Origin: Streptomyces sp. NRRL F-2580
GTDB lineage: Bacteria > Actinomycetota > Actinomycetes > Streptomycetales > Streptomycetaceae
Assembly: GCF_000720115.1 (NCBI RefSeq)
Contig: NZ_JOIR01000007.1
Span: forward strand, 124,001-188,000
Length of the DNA: 64,000 nucleotides
Direction of reading: 5' to 3'
Shown here: positions 1-8,169 of the stretch, piece by piece
How positions within the stretch are numbered: the stretch's first letter is position 1
How the letters are laid out: each line of letters opens with the position of its first letter
Notes under the pieces: generated by a model
What the model saw: the letters and a program-made list of their open reading frames with translations, nothing else
Told to the model about the DNA's origin: nothing
Databases searched by the model: none
Program-made: the position numbers and the translations under genes

Positions 1-724
1 GCAGCACGGCCGGGTCGGCCACCGGGTCCAGTGCCGCGGCGGCCGCGGCGCGCATCTGGTCCGCGCGCTGCGGGTAGTAGCCGCCGAAGACCTCCGCGGA
101 CTCGGTGAGGTCGCTGGTCCAGCCGCCCCACCGGGGCATGACCAGCGTGAACCCGGTGCGCACCAGGCGCCGTGAGAAGAGCCGGCACAGCCTCCGGTAC
201 TCGTCCGGGGTCGATGCCTCCCGCATCCGCCGGCGCCACCGGGGCAGTACGTCGGCCAGGTCGCCGTTGGTCTCGCGCGCGAGCAGGCTGTCCGGACGGT
301 AGCGCGGCAGGTGCTCGGCCAGGTCCGCGCCGAGCAGCGGCGTGCACAGGCAGGCGAGGAACCAGCCCAGGTCGAATCGTTCCGCCTCGCTCAGCAGGGT
401 GTCCTTGCCGTACAGCAGGATGCCGACGCCGTCGACCTCCGGGAAGTCCTCGTCGAGCCCGCGCGCCAGCACCTCGGCGGCGTCGCGGTCGTCGCCGGCG
501 GGCTCGTGGTGCAGGGCCAGCAGGAGGTCGAGGCCGGAGCGCCCGGGGCGGGCCGTCCCGCGCGGCACGGACCCGTACAGGTAGGCGCTGTGCAGCCGTC
601 GCCCGTACGCGTCGCGGATCCGTCCGCGGGCGGCCGCGACGACGCCCGCGAACGCGCCCGGGACCTGCCCGAGGGAGCCCTCGCGCTCGAAGCAGCCGTC
701 CGTGTCCAGCCCTCTGTGCTCCAT
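1..724 (-). CDS. Nucleotidyltransferase-domain protein (C-terminus outside window)
   Basis: The frame is open from an ATG at 724 to the window edge, giving 241 residues with no stop. Residues 48-68 carry a polymerase-beta/minimal nucleotidyltransferase signature, Y-G-S-V-P-R-G at 50-56 followed by S-G-L-D-L at 63-67. Active members usually have S-D-x-D here, so the first metal-binding aspartate is replaced by Gly64 and only Asp66 remains. Family knowledge: such domains transfer NMP to aminoglycosides or proteins. The substrate here is unknown, and the missing Asp argues against assuming catalysis. It stands apart from crp, about 120 bp away on the same strand. Confidence 0.7.
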   Translation of the reverse strand, partial: MEHRGLDTDGCFEREGSLGQVPGAFAGVVAAARGRIRDAYGRRLHSAYLYGSVPRGTARPGRSGLDLLLALHHEPAGDDRDAAEVLARGLDEDFPEVDGVGILLYGKDTLLSEAERFDLGWFLACLCTPLLGADLAEHLPRYRPDSLLARETNGDLADVLPRWRRRMREASTPDEYRRLCRLFSRRLVRTGFTLVMPRWGGWTSDLTESAEVFGGYYPQRADQMRAAAAAALDPVADPAVL

Positions 725-841
725 ACCTCCACTGTGCCTCGTGCGGCCCCGCCGGTGCCCGAGGCGCGGGGGCTCGTCCCGGACACGCGAAAGGGGCCCC
801 GCCCCCTCGGGCAGGACCCCTCCGAACAGCCGGGACCGGCG

Positions 842-1516
842 TCAGCGCGAGCGCTTCGCCAGGCGCTCCACGTCGAGCAGGATCACCGCGCGCGCCTCCA
901 GGCGGAGCCAGCCGCGGCCCGCGAAGTCGGCCAGGGCCTTGTTCACGGTCTCGCGGGAGGCGCCGACGAGCTGCGCGAGCTCCTCCTGCGTGAGGTCGTG
1001 CACCACGTGGATGCCCTCCTCCGACTGCACGCCGAAGCGGCGCGACAGGTCGAGGAGCGCCCGCGCCACACGGCCGGGAACGTCGGAGAAGACCAGGTCG
1101 GACATCTGGTCGTTGGTCTTGCGCAGGCGCCGGGCGACGGCGCGCAGCAGCGCGGTCGCGACCTCGGGCCGGGCGTTGAGCCAGGGCTGGAGGTCGCCGT
1201 GGCCGAGGCCGAGCAGCTTGACCTCGGTCAGGGCGGTGGCGGTGGCGGTGCGCGGGCCGGGGTCGAAGAGCGACAGCTCACCGATCAGCTCGCCGGGGCC
1301 GAGGACGGCCAGCATGTTCTCGCGGCCGTCGGGGGAGGTGCGGTGCAGCTTCACCTTGCCCTCGGTCACCACGTACAGCCGGTCGCCGGGGTCGCCCTCG
1401 TGGAACAGGGCGTCACCGCGTGCGAGGGTCACCTCGCCCATGGAGGCGCGGAGCTCCGCGGCCTGCTCGTCATCGAGCGCCGCGAAGAGCGGGGCGCGCC
1501 GCAGAACGTCGTCCAC
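842..1516 (-). CDS. crp: Crp/Fnr-family transcriptional regulator (Crp)
   Basis: This 224-residue protein has a cyclic-nucleotide-binding domain (about 9-125) and a C-terminal winged helix. The phosphate-binding cassette G-E-L-S-L-F-D-x-G-x-R-T is at 79-90, with Arg89 and Thr90 as the expected cAMP contacts. The recognition helix is near S-R-E-T-V-N-K-A-L (187-195). Length and order match Streptomyces Crp, a cAMP-responsive regulator of germination and antibiotic production. The start is GTG at 1516, preceded by GGAGAGAG at good spacing. It is divergent from nth, and a Crp-like site lies between them (1583-1598), so autoregulation is likely. Confidence 0.95.
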   Translation of the reverse strand: MDDVLRRAPLFAALDDEQAAELRASMGEVTLARGDALFHEGDPGDRLYVVTEGKVKLHRTSPDGRENMLAVLGPGELIGELSLFDPGPRTATATALTEVKLLGLGHGDLQPWLNARPEVATALLRAVARRLRKTNDQMSDLVFSDVPGRVARALLDLSRRFGVQSEEGIHVVHDLTQEELAQLVGASRETVNKALADFAGRGWLRLEARAVILLDVERLAKRSR

Positions 1517-1582
1517 GAGTCTCTCTCCTATGTCGACCAGCTCACGGGGACCGTGCTCCCCATTTTGCCGGACGGCTCAAAC

Positions 1583-1598
1583 AGTGCGATCAATCACA
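1583..1598. promoter_or_regulatory. Putative Crp binding site
   Basis: AGTGC-N6-TCACA differs from the enteric-type consensus TGTGA-N6-TCACA at two positions and keeps the GTG/CAC core. It lies 67 bp upstream of the crp start and about 100 bp upstream of nth, in the only gap between them. It could control both directions. This is a motif match only. Confidence 0.5.
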
Positions 1599-1688
1599 AG
1601 GATGCCGGACGGACGGGCGTGCTGTGCGGCGGGAGGTCAATCGGAGTGGTGTTACCTGAGGTCCGGGCGGGGTGTCAGTCGCCGGCCT

Positions 1689-1694
1689 TAGGCT
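1689..1694 (+). promoter_or_regulatory. -10 box of nth (leaderless)
   Basis: TAGGCT is followed by exactly 6 nt and then GTG at 1701, placing the predicted transcription start on the start codon. No Shine-Dalgarno is present, which supports leaderless translation. Confidence 0.5.
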
Positions 1695-1700
1695 GGCCGG

Positions 1701-2636
1701 GTGTCCAATAAGCCGGTGAGAGCACAGGCCAAGGGGTCCGCAGGAGTGACGGCGCCCCACAATTCAGCCGTGGGCGAACAAGCCTCCGAGGTGGCGTCCA
1801 CGGAGGGGGCAGGCCCCCCTCAGGGCAAAGTTTCGGCCAAGAAACCGAAGGTGGCCAAGCCGGAATCGCGCCTGGCCATGGTGCGCAGGGCGCGGCGCAT
1901 CAACCGCGAGCTGGCCGAGATCTATCCGTACGCCCATCCGGAACTCGACTTCCGCAATCCCTTCGAGCTGCTCGTCGCGACGGTGCTCTCCGCGCAGACG
2001 ACCGACCTGCGGGTGAACCAGACGACCCCGGCCCTCTTCGCCGCCTACCCGACCCCCGAGGACATGGCCGCGGCCGCTCCCGAGCACCTGGAGGAGCTGA
2101 TCCGGCCGACCGGGTTCTTCCGGATGAAGGCCAAGTCCCTGCTCGGCCTCTCGCAGGCCCTGCGGGACGACTTCGGCGGGGAGGTGCCGGGTCGGCTCGA
2201 AGACCTGGTGACCCTGCCCGGAGTGGGCCGCAAGACGGCGAACGTGGTCCTCGGCAACGCGTTCGGCGTCCCCGGGATCACCGTCGACACCCACTTCGGC
2301 CGCCTCGTGCGCCGGTGGAAGTGGACCGAGCAGCAGGACCCGGAGAAGGTCGAGGCGGAGATCTGCGCGATCTTCCCGAAGAGCGAGTGGACGATGCTCT
2401 CGCACCGCGTCGTCTTCCACGGCCGCCGGATCTGCCACTCGCAGCGGCCGGCCTGCGGGGCCTGCCCGATCGCCCCGCTCTGCCCGGCGTACGGGGAGGG
2501 CGAGACGGACCCGGAGAAGGCGCGGAAGCTGCTCAAGTACGAGAAGGGCGGTCAGCCGGGCCAGCGGCTGACCCCGCCCCCGGACTACCCGGGCCTCCCC
2601 GCGCCGCCCCTGGGGGGCGCTCCGGCGCCGTCCTGA
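1701..2636 (+). CDS. nth: Endonuclease III, DNA glycosylase/AP lyase
   Basis: This base-excision repair enzyme removes oxidised pyrimidines and nicks abasic sites. The helix-hairpin-helix L-P-G-V-G-R-K-T-A is at 172-180, with catalytic Lys178; the catalytic Asp is D196 in T-V-D-T-H. The 4Fe-4S cluster ligands are C245-x6-C252-x2-C255-x5-C261, all present. It is 311 residues, longer than the usual ~220, because of a disordered Lys/Ala-rich N-terminal extension of about 55 residues and a Pro-rich tail. The GTG start at 1701 is chosen for the leaderless promoter; an internal start would remove only the extension. Confidence 0.95.
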   Translation: MSNKPVRAQAKGSAGVTAPHNSAVGEQASEVASTEGAGPPQGKVSAKKPKVAKPESRLAMVRRARRINRELAEIYPYAHPELDFRNPFELLVATVLSAQTTDLRVNQTTPALFAAYPTPEDMAAAAPEHLEELIRPTGFFRMKAKSLLGLSQALRDDFGGEVPGRLEDLVTLPGVGRKTANVVLGNAFGVPGITVDTHFGRLVRRWKWTEQQDPEKVEAEICAIFPKSEWTMLSHRVVFHGRRICHSQRPACGACPIAPLCPAYGEGETDPEKARKLLKYEKGGQPGQRLTPPPDYPGLPAPPLGGAPAPS

Positions 2637-2726
2637 GCGGTCCGGGCGGACCCGCGGTGGCGCAGCACCTGAGGAACCAATCAGTACCCGCACCGCGTTT
2701 GGCGGTGTGGGAGATCACGGACGGGG

Positions 2727-3455
2727 ATGCCTATGACGCGCGGTAGCGGAACACGGGACGAGACGGCGGCGGGAGCCCGCGAGGGCGACGGCATCGCGCT
2801 CAGCGCGCAGGGCCTGCCCGCCTGGCTCGACCCCGTCGTCGAGGCCGCCCGGACCGTGCAGCCGCGGCAGCTGAGCCGGTTCCTGCCGCCCGAGGACGGC
2901 CGCGGGCGGCAGTCCGCCGTGCTCGTCCTCTTCGGAGAGGGCCCCCGCGGCCCCGAGCTGCTCCTCATGGAGCGCGCCGGCACCCTGCGCTCGCACGCGG
3001 GGCAGCCGTCCTTCCCCGGTGGCGCGCTGGATCCGGAGGACGGCGATCCGCACACCACCGGCCCGCTGCGCGCCGCACTGCGCGAGGCCGAGGAGGAGAC
3101 CGGACTCGATCCTTCCGGTGTCCAGCTCTTCGGGGTGCTGCCCCGGCTCTACATCCCGGTCAGCGAGTTCGTGGTGACCCCGGTCCTCGGCTGGTGGCGC
3201 ACGCCCAGCCCGTTCGGCGCCGTGGACCCGGCCGAGACGGCCCGCGTCTTCACGGTTCCCGTGGCCGATCTCACGGATCCCGAGAACCGGGTCATGGTCG
3301 TCCACCCGGCCGGTCACCGGGGGCCGGGATTCACCGTCGAATCGGCTCTGGTCTGGGGTTTCACGGCCGGGGTGATCGACCGGATCCTGCACTTCGCGGG
3401 CTGGGAGCGCCCCTGGGACCGCACGCGCCAGGTCCCGCTCGACTGGCGCGCATGA
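2727..3455 (+). CDS. Nudix hydrolase, CoA pyrophosphatase type
   Basis: A 242-residue protein. Residues 79-99 match the CoA-pyrophosphatase family signature (L-L-M-E-R-A-x3-R-x-H-x-G-Q-x-x-F-P-G-G), directly followed by the Nudix box ending R119-E-A-E-E-E-T-G126. Family members cleave CoA or its derivatives to phosphopantetheine and 3',5'-ADP, needing Mg2+ or Mn2+ on the glutamates. The start is ATG 2727 behind GGACGGGG, with an in-frame ATG two codons later. It sits 90 bp after nth and only 4 bp before the MarP-like protease, in the order also seen in mycobacteria. Exact substrate is inferred. Confidence 0.88.
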   Translation: MPMTRGSGTRDETAAGAREGDGIALSAQGLPAWLDPVVEAARTVQPRQLSRFLPPEDGRGRQSAVLVLFGEGPRGPELLLMERAGTLRSHAGQPSFPGGALDPEDGDPHTTGPLRAALREAEEETGLDPSGVQLFGVLPRLYIPVSEFVVTPVLGWWRTPSPFGAVDPAETARVFTVPVADLTDPENRVMVVHPAGHRGPGFTVESALVWGFTAGVIDRILHFAGWERPWDRTRQVPLDWRA

Positions 3456-3459
3456 GACG

Positions 3460-4671
3460 GTGGCCCACGTGAACGTGCTGGACATCCTGTTGTTGCTCGC
3501 CGCGGTGTGGTTCGCGATCGTCGGCTACCGCCAGGGGTTCGTCGTCGGCATCCTGTCGGTGATCGGATTCCTCGGCGGTGGCCTCATCGCCGTGTCCCTG
3601 ATCCCGCTGCTCTGGGACCGGGTGACGGACAACGGCACCCAGGTGTCCACCACCGTCGTCGTCATCGCCGTCGTCGTGATCATCGTCTGTGCCTCGATCG
3701 GCCAGGCCCTGACCACCCACCTGGGCAACCGCGTCCGCCGTCAGATCACCTGGTCACCGGCGCGCGCCCTCGACGCGACCGGCGGCGCCCTGGTCAACGT
3801 GGTCGCGATGCTGCTGGTGGCCTGGCTGATCGGCCTGCTGCTCGCCGGGACCTCGCTGCCCACCCTGGGCAAGGAGGTCCGCAACTCCAAGGTGCTCCTC
3901 GGCGTGACGCGGGTGCTGCCCGACCAGGCGAACACCTGGTTCATGGACTTCAGCTCCACCCTCGCGCGCAACGGCTTCCCCCAGGTCTTTACCCCGTTCT
4001 CCAACGAGCCGATCACCGAGGTCAAGGCGCCCGACCCGGCGCTCGCGATCAGCCCCGTCGCCGAGCAGGCCAAGCGTTCGATCGTGAAGGTCGTCGGCAC
4101 CGCGCCCAGCTGCAGCAAGGTGCTGGAGGGCACGGGCTTCGTCTTCGCGCCCGGCAAGGTGATGACCAACGCGCACGTCGTCGGCGGGGTCGGCGAGCCG
4201 ACCGTGCAGGTCGGCGGCGAGGGCAGGCTGTACGACGGCAAGGTCGTGCTCTACGACTGGGAGCGCGACATCGCCGTACTGGACGTGCCCAAGCTGAAGG
4301 CGCCGGCGCTGGAGTTCACCGACAAGGACGCGACGAGCGGCGTCGACGCGATCGTCGCCGGCTTCCCGGAGAACGGCGCGTACGACGTGCGCGCGGCCCG
4401 CGTCCGCGGCCGGATCAATGCCACCGGACCGGACATCTACCACCGCGGTACTGTCCGACGGGACGTCTACTCCCTGTTCGCGACGGTCCGTCAGGGCAAC
4501 TCCGGCGGCCCGCTGCTGACCCCCGAGGGCAAGGTGTACGGGGTCGTCTTCGCGAAGTCCCTCGACGACCCGAACACCGGCTACGCGCTGACGGTGGACG
4601 AGATCCGCGACGACATCCAGACCGGCAAGGTCGCCGACCAGCGGGTCCCCAGCCAGGGTTGCGCCCTCTGA
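3460..4671 (+). CDS. MarP-like membrane-anchored periplasmic serine protease
   Basis: A 403-residue protein with four N-terminal membrane segments of the CvpA type (about 5-165) followed by a trypsin-fold protease. The triad is visible: H239 (T-N-A-H-V-V), D270 (R-D-I-A-V-L) and S348 (G-N-S-G-G-P). Cys218 and Cys401 sit where M. tuberculosis MarP (Rv3671c) has its activity-controlling disulphide. In mycobacteria MarP is needed for acid and oxidative stress survival by processing cell-wall enzymes. The same outside-facing role is inferred here. GTG start at 3460, 4 bp after the Nudix gene, so co-translated. Confidence 0.92.
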   Translation: MAHVNVLDILLLLAAVWFAIVGYRQGFVVGILSVIGFLGGGLIAVSLIPLLWDRVTDNGTQVSTTVVVIAVVVIIVCASIGQALTTHLGNRVRRQITWSPARALDATGGALVNVVAMLLVAWLIGLLLAGTSLPTLGKEVRNSKVLLGVTRVLPDQANTWFMDFSSTLARNGFPQVFTPFSNEPITEVKAPDPALAISPVAEQAKRSIVKVVGTAPSCSKVLEGTGFVFAPGKVMTNAHVVGGVGEPTVQVGGEGRLYDGKVVLYDWERDIAVLDVPKLKAPALEFTDKDATSGVDAIVAGFPENGAYDVRAARVRGRINATGPDIYHRGTVRRDVYSLFATVRQGNSGGPLLTPEGKVYGVVFAKSLDDPNTGYALTVDEIRDDIQTGKVADQRVPSQGCAL

Positions 4672-4692
4672 GCGACCGCGCCCGTCGGGGCC

Positions 4693-4866
4693 CTACGTCC
4701 GTTGATGGCGCAGGCGCGCCGAGACCCAGCGGGCCCGGCGGCGCAGGATGCGCGGAATCCCGAGATGGAGGTCGTGGCCGTGCCGGCCGGCCCTCTCGTG
4801 GGTGCCCGGCGTAGCTGCCGAGCGGCGTTCGTGCGCGGTGTCACCGTGGTCGTGCGTCCAGCTCAT
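4693..4866 (-). CDS. Small basic His/Arg-rich ORF, 57 codons
   Basis: Reading leftward from ATG 4866 to TAG 4695-4693 gives 57 residues. The N-terminus is polar (M-S-W-T-H-D-H-G-D) and the C-terminus strongly basic (G-I-P-R-I-L-R-R-R-A-R-W-V-S-A-R-L-R-H-Q-R-T), able to form an amphipathic helix. GGAG lies close before the ATG, and a perfect 12-bp palindrome GGCCAATTGGCC (4914-4925) lies upstream. It is convergent with the MarP gene and co-directional with the hydrolase downstream. I do not recognise a family. It is supported by start, codon bias and a non-random basic tail, not by homology. Confidence 0.5.
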   Translation of the reverse strand: MSWTHDHGDTAHERRSAATPGTHERAGRHGHDLHLGIPRILRRRARWVSARLRHQRT

Positions 4867-5065
4867 ACTCCGAGCTGTGCCCGTGCCCCAAGGTCGGTAA
4901 CCCCGTCAGAGGCGGCCAATTGGCCTATGCGCCAGGCAATTGAATGCTCGTAAGACGAGCGTATGAGCGAACTGCCCGACTTTCACAGGGTGATCGGGGG
5001 CCGCTCCGGGGGAGGGGCGGCGGCCGTCGGGAGGGCGGCCCGGCCGTCCCGTTCCGTGGTCCGGC
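4867..5065. other. Intergenic region with palindromes
   Basis: No convincing gene. It holds the palindrome GGCCAATTGGCC (4914-4925) and a short hairpin GCTCGT-AAG-ACGAGC (about 4942-4956). Either could serve the small leftward ORF or end transcription from the hydrolase gene on the same strand. Confidence 0.4.
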
Positions 5066-6025
5066 TCAGCGGTCCGGCTCGGGGTCCTTGAGCCAGTTCA
5101 CCAGCTCCGTGGAGAAGGCCACGGGGTCCTCCTCGTGCGGGAAGTGCCCGAGCCCGTCGAACAGCCGCCACCGGTACGGGGCTTCGACGTACTCCCCGGA
5201 CCCGGCCGCGCTCCGCGTCCGCATCACCGGGTCGAGCGAGCCGTGCAGGTGCAGCGTCGGGACCCGCACCGGGCGCTTCATCCGCCGGTTGAACTGCAGC
5301 CCGTCGGGCCGCGCCATGGACCGCATCATCCAGCGGTACGGCTCGATCGAGCAGTGCGCGGTGGACGGGATGCACATGGCCCGCCGGTACACGGCGAGGT
5401 CCTCCTCCTCGGGCGGCCGCGGCCCCGACCAGTCCCGGATCAGGTCCCCCACGAGGGCCCCGCCGTCGGCGACGAGCTGACGCTCGGGCACGAACGGCCG
5501 CTGGAAGCCCCAGATGTGCGAACTGGCCCGCGCCTGCCCGAAGTCCGACAGCATCGCGGAGCGCCAGCGACGCGGGTGCGGCATGGAGGAGACGACGAGC
5601 CGGCGCACCAGCTTGGGGCGCATCACGGCCGCCGTCCAGGCGAGGTACCCGCCCAGGTCGTGCCCGACGAGGGCGGCGTCCGGCTCGCCGAGGGACCGTA
5701 CGACCCCGGTGATGTCGAGGGCCAGATTGGCCGGGTCGTAGCCGCGCGGGGTGCGGTCGCTGCCGCCGACCCCGCGCAGGTCCATGGCGACCGCCCGGTA
5801 CCCGGCGTCGGCGAGCGCGGTCAGCTGGTGCCGCCAGGTCCACCAGAACTGCGGGAAGCCGTGGAGCAGCAGCACGAGCGGCCCGTCACCGACCTCGGCG
5901 ACGTGGAAGCGGGCGCCGTTGGCGGCGACGTCCCGGTGCGTCACCGTCTGCCCGCCGGGGAGGTCGAGCCGTACCGCCGTGGCAGCCGTGGGGGGAACGC
6001 TGGAGTCCGGCGTGGGCGCTGTCAT
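5066..6025 (-). CDS. Alpha/beta hydrolase, epoxide-hydrolase-like
   Basis: A 319-residue protein with oxyanion motif H-G-F-P at 55-58, nucleophile elbow G-H-D-L-G-G at 121-126 and catalytic His294 in G-H-F-P-H. The nucleophile is Asp123 rather than Ser, typical of epoxide hydrolases and haloalkane dehalogenases, which form an ester intermediate. Its position next to the MarP gene matches ephE (Rv3670) in mycobacteria. Its ATG overlaps the stop of the holin-like gene by 4 nt (6022-6025), so the two are translationally coupled. The substrate is unknown. Confidence 0.85.
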   Translation of the reverse strand: MTAPTPDSSVPPTAATAVRLDLPGGQTVTHRDVAANGARFHVAEVGDGPLVLLLHGFPQFWWTWRHQLTALADAGYRAVAMDLRGVGGSDRTPRGYDPANLALDITGVVRSLGEPDAALVGHDLGGYLAWTAAVMRPKLVRRLVVSSMPHPRRWRSAMLSDFGQARASSHIWGFQRPFVPERQLVADGGALVGDLIRDWSGPRPPEEEDLAVYRRAMCIPSTAHCSIEPYRWMMRSMARPDGLQFNRRMKRPVRVPTLHLHGSLDPVMRTRSAAGSGEYVEAPYRWRLFDGLGHFPHEEDPVAFSTELVNWLKDPEPDR

Positions 6026-6480
6026 GAGGACGAGCGTGCCACACCCACAGCCTTGTCACTCACCGGCCGCGGGTGCGGCTTGACGGTCCCGACCAGCGCG
6101 GCGGTCTGCTTGACGGAGGCGATGGACTTCTCCGGCGGCTTGATCTTCTTGAACTTCCGCACCGCGATCAGCACGAGCACACCCGCGATGAGCAGGAACG
6201 CACCGCCCACGATGAGGAAGGACCAGGCGAGCCCGAGCCCGAGGTTGTGGATCCCGTACGCCGCGGCGAAGGTCAGCACCGGAAGCGAGAAGACCGCGAA
6301 CACACCGGCGGCGGCGAGGGAGGCGGAGCCGCTGCCCACGCGCTTGACGTCCTCGCGGAGCTCCGCCTTCGCGAGGGCGATCTCGTCGTGAACCAGGGCG
6401 GACATCTCGGCGGTGGCCGAGGCGACCAGCTGGCCGAGTGTGCGCTCGGCTCCCTGCGCCTCTTGGTCCACTGCGCTCAT
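6022..6480 (-). CDS. Phage-holin-family (superfamily III) membrane protein
   Basis: A 152-residue protein. An amphipathic N-terminal helix (about 1-50) is followed by two membrane segments (about 55-77 and 84-108) and a basic cytoplasmic tail rich in Lys, Pro and Ser. This layout matches the actinobacterial putative holin superfamily III, which is chromosomal and usually not phage-linked. Its role is unknown; the coupling to the downstream hydrolase suggests a shared envelope task. The start is ATG 6480, preceded by a GGGAGAG-like ribosome site. Confidence 0.8.
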   Translation of the reverse strand: MSAVDQEAQGAERTLGQLVASATAEMSALVHDEIALAKAELREDVKRVGSGSASLAAAGVFAVFSLPVLTFAAAYGIHNLGLGLAWSFLIVGGAFLLIAGVLVLIAVRKFKKIKPPEKSIASVKQTAALVGTVKPHPRPVSDKAVGVARSSS

Positions 6481-6535
6481 CGCTCTCTCCCTCTGTCGTC
6501 TGCTGCCGTGCGGCTGTCCTGCGTCGTCAGTCAGA

Positions 6536-7969
6536 TCATGCCGGACGGTCGCCCTCGGTGGTGGACCCGGCCGCGCTTTGGAGCGCCGCGGCAGCCGCGC
6601 TCTCGGCCTTGCGGCGGTGTTCCGCGGCCCGGTCCTCGTAGATCTTCGCCATCCGCAGGTGGTACTCGGGGTTGTGCTCCTCGTAGATGTCCGGGATGCC
6701 GTCGAGGTCCTCGTCCCGCTCCTCGGCCTCGGTGAGCGCCAGGTACTTGCGGTTGCGGAGCTTGAGCATGACGCCCGCGATCACGGCGGCGATGAGCGAG
6801 CCGATCAGTACGGCCGCCTTGATCTCGTCGGTGAGGACCGGGTCGCCGGCGAACGCGAGCTCACCGATCAGGAGGGAGACGGTGAAGCCGATGCCGGCGA
6901 GCGAGGCCACGGCGAGTACGTCGGGCCAGGCGAGGTCGTCGTTCAGTTCGGCCTTGGTGAACCGGGCGGCGAGCCAGGTGCCGCCGAAGATGCCCACGGC
7001 CTTGCCGACGACGAGGCCGAGGACGACGCCGAGGGTCTCGGGACGGGTGAACACCTGCGCGATGGCCTCGTCGGAGAGCGAGACCCCGGCGGAGAACAGT
7101 GCGAAGAGGGGCACGGCGAGACCGGCCGAGATGGGCCGGACCAGGTGCTCGATGTGCTCGCCGGGGGACTGCTCCTCGCCTTCCCTGCGGGTGCAGCGGA
7201 GCATCAGGCCCATGGCGACGCCGGCGATGGTGGAGTGGACGCCGCTGTTGTACATCAGGCCCCAGATGATCAGCGCGAGCGGGACGTAGACGTACCAGCC
7301 GCGGACTTCCTGGCGGAGCAGGAACCAGAAGAGAGCCAGGCCCACGAGCGCGCCGCCGAGCGCCAGGAAGTCGATCTCGCTGGTGAAGAACACCGCGATG
7401 ATCATGATGGCGAAGAGGTCGTCGACGACCGCGAGCGTCAGCAGGAAGGCGCGCAGGGCCGAGGGCAGGGAGGTGCCGAGGACGGCGAGGACGGCGAGCG
7501 CGAAGGCGATGTCGGTGGCGGTCGGGACCGCCCAGCCGTCCATCGCGCCGTTGCCGAGGGAATTGACGAGTACGTAGACCAGCGCGGGCACGGCCATGCC
7601 GCAGACGGCCGCGATCACCGGGAGGGCGGCGGCCTTGGCTTCGCGCAGGTCGCCCGCGACGAGCTCGCGCTTGAGCTCGATGCCGGCGACGAAGAAGAAG
7701 ATCGCGAGGAGCCCGTCGGCCGCCCAGTGCTGGATGGACAGGTCCAGACCGAGGGCGCTGGGGCCGATGTGGAAGTCCCGGACCGACTGGTAGCTGTCCG
7801 CCAGCGGCGGGGTGTTCGCCCAGATCAGCGCGGCGATGGCGGCCGCGAGCAGGAGCACGCCGCCGACGGTCTCGGTGCGCAGGGCATCGGCGACGAAGCG
7901 GCGCTCGGGGAGCGAGAGCCGGCCGAGCAGCTTGCGATTCTGGTGGTCGGTGGGGCTGGGCGCGGCCAC
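6536..7969 (-). CDS. nhaA: NhaA-family Na+/H+ antiporter
   Basis: A multi-spanning antiporter, 477 residues from the preferred GTG at 7969. That start has GGAGG 9 nt upstream; upstream in-frame ATGs (8038, 8014, 8002) would place this site inside the gene. NhaA hallmarks are present: the A-T-D-I-A-F-A segment (E. coli Asp133 region) and V-V-D-D-L-F-A-I matching the ion-binding Asp163-Asp164 pair. It exchanges cytoplasmic Na+ for external H+ at alkaline pH. The charged C-terminal tail of about 60 residues is typical of actinobacterial forms. Confidence 0.93.
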   Translation of the reverse strand: MAAPSPTDHQNRKLLGRLSLPERRFVADALRTETVGGVLLLAAAIAALIWANTPPLADSYQSVRDFHIGPSALGLDLSIQHWAADGLLAIFFFVAGIELKRELVAGDLREAKAAALPVIAAVCGMAVPALVYVLVNSLGNGAMDGWAVPTATDIAFALAVLAVLGTSLPSALRAFLLTLAVVDDLFAIMIIAVFFTSEIDFLALGGALVGLALFWFLLRQEVRGWYVYVPLALIIWGLMYNSGVHSTIAGVAMGLMLRCTRREGEEQSPGEHIEHLVRPISAGLAVPLFALFSAGVSLSDEAIAQVFTRPETLGVVLGLVVGKAVGIFGGTWLAARFTKAELNDDLAWPDVLAVASLAGIGFTVSLLIGELAFAGDPVLTDEIKAAVLIGSLIAAVIAGVMLKLRNRKYLALTEAEERDEDLDGIPDIYEEHNPEYHLRMAKIYEDRAAEHRRKAESAAAAALQSAAGSTTEGDRPA

Positions 7970-8115
7970 GAGGTGACACCTCCGGGGTCGGTTGGACGGC
8001 ATGGCGAAGCTCATTGCCGACCAGACTTCCCGGCGCACCCTGTGGTGTTTCTTTACGCTCTCAATATTTTACAGGGAGCACGCGAGGGCGAATCCGGTGA
8101 TCATCACTTTATGTG

Positions 8116-8157
8116 CGAAACGGGCACCCGGCGCGTCGCGGCCGAGTGCCCGTTTCG
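8116..8157 (-). terminator. Terminator after acs
   Basis: A perfect 12-bp stem, CGAAACGGGCAC paired with GTGCCCGTTTCG, lies between acs and nhaA just past the acs stop. It has no separate U-tract. Confidence 0.6.
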
Positions 8158-8169
8158 GTGAGCCCGGGG

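Noticed and set aside
311..1711. Long plus-strand frame across the nucleotidyltransferase and crp genes
   Set aside because: Antisense shadow of two genes with clear motifs on the minus strand.
4581..4844. Longer minus-strand ORF overlapping the 57-codon ORF
   Set aside because: It overlaps the end of the MarP gene and is Arg/Thr/Ala-biased as expected of a GC-rich shadow frame; the shorter ORF in another frame has a better composition and start.
6022..6480. Holin-family protein as sign of a prophage
   Set aside because: No phage genes around; this family is a common chromosomal membrane protein in Streptomyces.
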